Source of the DNA: Comamonadaceae bacterium
GTDB lineage: Bacteria; Pseudomonadota; Gammaproteobacteria; Burkholderiales; Burkholderiaceae_C
DNA: 15,680 bases
Assembly (NCBI GenBank): GCA_947458305.1
Contig: CANGZO010000025.1
Coordinates: 1-15,680, forward strand
Direction of reading: 5' to 3'
Part shown: positions 13,960 to 15,680 of the stretch, piece after piece
Layout of the letters: every line of letters begins with the position of its first letter
Numbering within the stretch: the first letter of the stretch is position 1
Notes under the pieces: generated by a model
The model's database searches: none
Told to the model about the DNA's origin: nothing
What the model saw: only the letters and a program-made list of their open reading frames with translations
Translations under genes and position numbers: made by a program

Positions 13960-15680
13960 TCAAGCCTTGGTCGCTGAGGGGTTGTTTCTGGGGTCTGCGT
14001 GCACGGTGTTGATCACCTTGACGGGCTGGTCATCTGGGATTTCGCTGTAGGACAACACGGTCAAATCGCTCACACGGTACCGAACGGCCTTGGACATCCA
14101 GGGTCGAATGGCCGGCGAGACCACCAACACGGCCGGCAAGCCCTGCTCCTCGGTGGTGCGGGTGCTGTCGCGCAATGCGGCGAACAAGCTTTCTGCCAAA
14201 GAGGGCTCCAGAACCATGCCAGAAGAACCATTGTTTTGTTGCAAAACATTGTGCAAAAGTTGTTCCAACTGAGGGTCCAACGTCAAAACCGACAAGGTAT
14301 CGCGGCTCTCCAAAAGACCCTGAACAATCATCCGGCCCATCTTGGGACGAATCAACTGAGCCAACTGGTCCGGGTCTTGGGTACGACCGCTGACCTCGGT
14401 CAGGGCCTCCACCACACTGCGCATGTCACGAATCGGCACGGACTCTTGCAAAAGATTTTGGAGCGTTCGGGTCACCACACCCAAAGACAACTTGCCCGGC
14501 ACCAACTCTTCCACCAATTTGGGGGATTTCACGGCCAACTTGTCCAGCAATTTTTGCGCTTCGTCATGGCTGAGCAATTCGGATGCGTTTTCACGCAACA
14601 CCTTGTTCATGTGCGTGGCGATGGCCGTGCTGGGGTCCACCACGGTGTAACCCAGTGCGCGGGCCTGATCGCGCCAGGCCGGCTCAATCCAAACAGCCTC
14701 CAAACCAAAAGCGGGCTCTTTGGTCGCCTGCCCCTCCAGCTTGCCGTAAACCTTCCCGGGGTTGATGGCCAGCTCGCGGCCCACTTTGACCTCGCCCCGA
14801 CCGCGAACCACGCCGTTCAGGACAATGTGATACGTATCGGGCTCCAAATTCAAGGCATCGCGAATGCGCACAGGCTGTACCAAAAATCCCAACTCGGCAG
14901 ACAGTTTTTTGCGCACGCCCTTGACGCGGGTCATCAATTGGCCGCCAGACTCCACATTCACCAAAGGAATCAAGCCATAACCAATTTCAAGGCCAATCAA
15001 ATCGACCTGCTCCACATCGTCCCAATCGAGTTCTTTGGGTGCCTGGTTGATCGCAACAGGCGGCGCTGCAGCCACCTGCTCCAGCAGCATTTGCTTGCGC
15101 ATCACCATGAAACCCACGCCCGCAGTGGCGGCAGCCAAGGTCAAAAAGACCAAATGTGGCATCCCAGGCACCAAACCCATCACCATCAAAATACCCGATG
15201 AGATGAACAAAGCCGGCACGTTGGACAATTGACTGCTGGCCTGTTCGGTCATCGACTCGGACGTCGTCACACGCGTCACAATGATCGCGGTGGCCAACGA
15301 CATGAACAAGGCCGGAATTTGGGCCACCAGACCATCGCCGATGGTCAGCAACACATAGATACGGCTGGCTTCACCCACGGGCAAGTCGTGTTGGCCAATG
15401 CCGATGGCCAAGCCACCCACAATGTTGATGATCAAAATCAACAAGCCTGCCAAAGCATCGCCGCTGACAAACTTGGAAGCACCGTCCATCGAACCGAAAA
15501 AGTCAGACTCCTGCGCCAATTCTTCTCTGCGTTTTTTGGCAGTTTCTTGGTCAATCACACCCGCGTTCAAGTCCGCATCGATCGACATTTGTTTGCCCGG
15601 CATCGCATCCAGGGTGAATCGGGCATTGACCTCTGACACACGACCGGCACCTTTGGTCACCACGAAGAAGTTGACAATCA
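13960..15680 (-). CDS. flhA: flagellar export gate protein FlhA (partial, N-terminus outside window)
   Basis: The window holds about 573 codons of FlhA, the large inner-membrane protein that forms the nonameric gate of the flagellar type III export apparatus. The reading frame is open to the window edge, and roughly 120 N-terminal residues of a family near 690 are missing. Visible first is the FHIPEP-family cytoplasmic loop (VVTKGAGRVSEVNARF, then LDAMPGKQMSIDADLN). The last membrane helices follow (about GLLILIINIVGGLAIGIG, AQIPALFMSLATAIIVTR and a pair near LFISSGILMVMGLV). The cytoplasmic domain then has DLIGLEIGYGLIPLV and GREVKVGRELAINPGK-like strands (written from GRGEVKVGRELAINPG). Its C-terminal domain docks chaperone-substrate complexes, including FliS-flagellin, whose gene lies downstream. 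It is probably the head of, or upstream in, an operon with flhF, flhG and fliA. Confidence 0.96.
   Translation of the reverse strand, partial: IVNFFVVTKGAGRVSEVNARFTLDAMPGKQMSIDADLNAGVIDQETAKKRREELAQESDFFGSMDGASKFVSGDALAGLLILIINIVGGLAIGIGQHDLPVGEASRIYVLLTIGDGLVAQIPALFMSLATAIIVTRVTTSESMTEQASSQLSNVPALFISSGILMVMGLVPGMPHLVFLTLAAATAGVGFMVMRKQMLLEQVAAAPPVAINQAPKELDWDDVEQVDLIGLEIGYGLIPLVNVESGGQLMTRVKGVRKKLSAELGFLVQPVRIRDALNLEPDTYHIVLNGVVRGRGEVKVGRELAINPGKVYGKLEGQATKEPAFGLEAVWIEPAWRDQARALGYTVVDPSTAIATHMNKVLRENASELLSHDEAQKLLDKLAVKSPKLVEELVPGKLSLGVVTRTLQNLLQESVPIRDMRSVVEALTEVSGRTQDPDQLAQLIRPKMGRMIVQGLLESRDTLSVLTLDPQLEQLLHNVLQQNNGSSGMVLEPSLAESLFAALRDSTRTTEEQGLPAVLVVSPAIRPWMSKAVRYRVSDLTVLSYSEIPDDQPVKVINTVHADPRNNPSATKA

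Noticed and set aside
13999..15201. A 400-codon open frame on the plus strand opposite flhA
   Set aside because: The translation is His/Gln/Arg-rich without a recognisable fold, and flhA on the other strand is certain. It is a shadow of flhA codon use.

Overview
The window reads as a stretch of betaproteobacterial chromosome, most likely Burkholderiales and probably Comamonadaceae. This is inferred from recognisable protein families (a LexA of 223 residues, a FleN-type FlhG, a PaaG/PaaH-like acyl-CoA cluster), moderately high GC and gene order. No sequence search was run, so the genus is left open. I see no insertion sequence, prophage gene or CRISPR array.

Positions 1-3163 (+ strand) hold housekeeping and stress genes. 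adk encodes adenylate kinase and is followed by a hairpin terminator. lexA is preceded by two tandem LexA operators that overlap a possible promoter. Next come a small uncharacterised protein with a strikingly regular C-terminus and a D-2-hydroxyacid dehydrogenase.

Positions 3271-8802 (+ strand) hold a compact acyl-CoA catabolic cluster: a double-domain 3-hydroxyacyl-CoA dehydrogenase, a crotonase that lacks the hydratase glutamates but has a PaaG-type aspartate, a Crp/Fnr-family regulator, an aminoglycoside-phosphotransferase-fold kinase, and an acyl-CoA dehydrogenase of the ACAD10/ACAD11 type. The kinase and dehydrogenase pair resembles the split form of ACAD11 and the LvaA/LvaC pair of Pseudomonas, which turn a hydroxyacyl-CoA into an enoyl-CoA through a phosphorylated intermediate. 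The other two enzymes could carry the product through isomerisation and beta-oxidation. The substrate is unknown.

Positions 8916-9142 carry tRNA-Pro(UGG) and tRNA-Arg(UCU), separated by a terminator. A bidirectional terminator then divides the rightward genes from a leftward flagellar block.

Positions 9206-15680 (- strand, read right to left) are flhA (its 5' end lies outside the window), flhF, flhG, fliA, two uncharacterised genes and fliS. The genes from flhA to the second unknown gene are almost gapless and probably form one operon that ends at a strong hairpin terminator. fliS lies beyond it with its own candidate sigma-28 promoter, so FliA made by the operon may switch on fliS. No fliD lies beside fliS; two unknown proteins fill the space between fliA and fliS.
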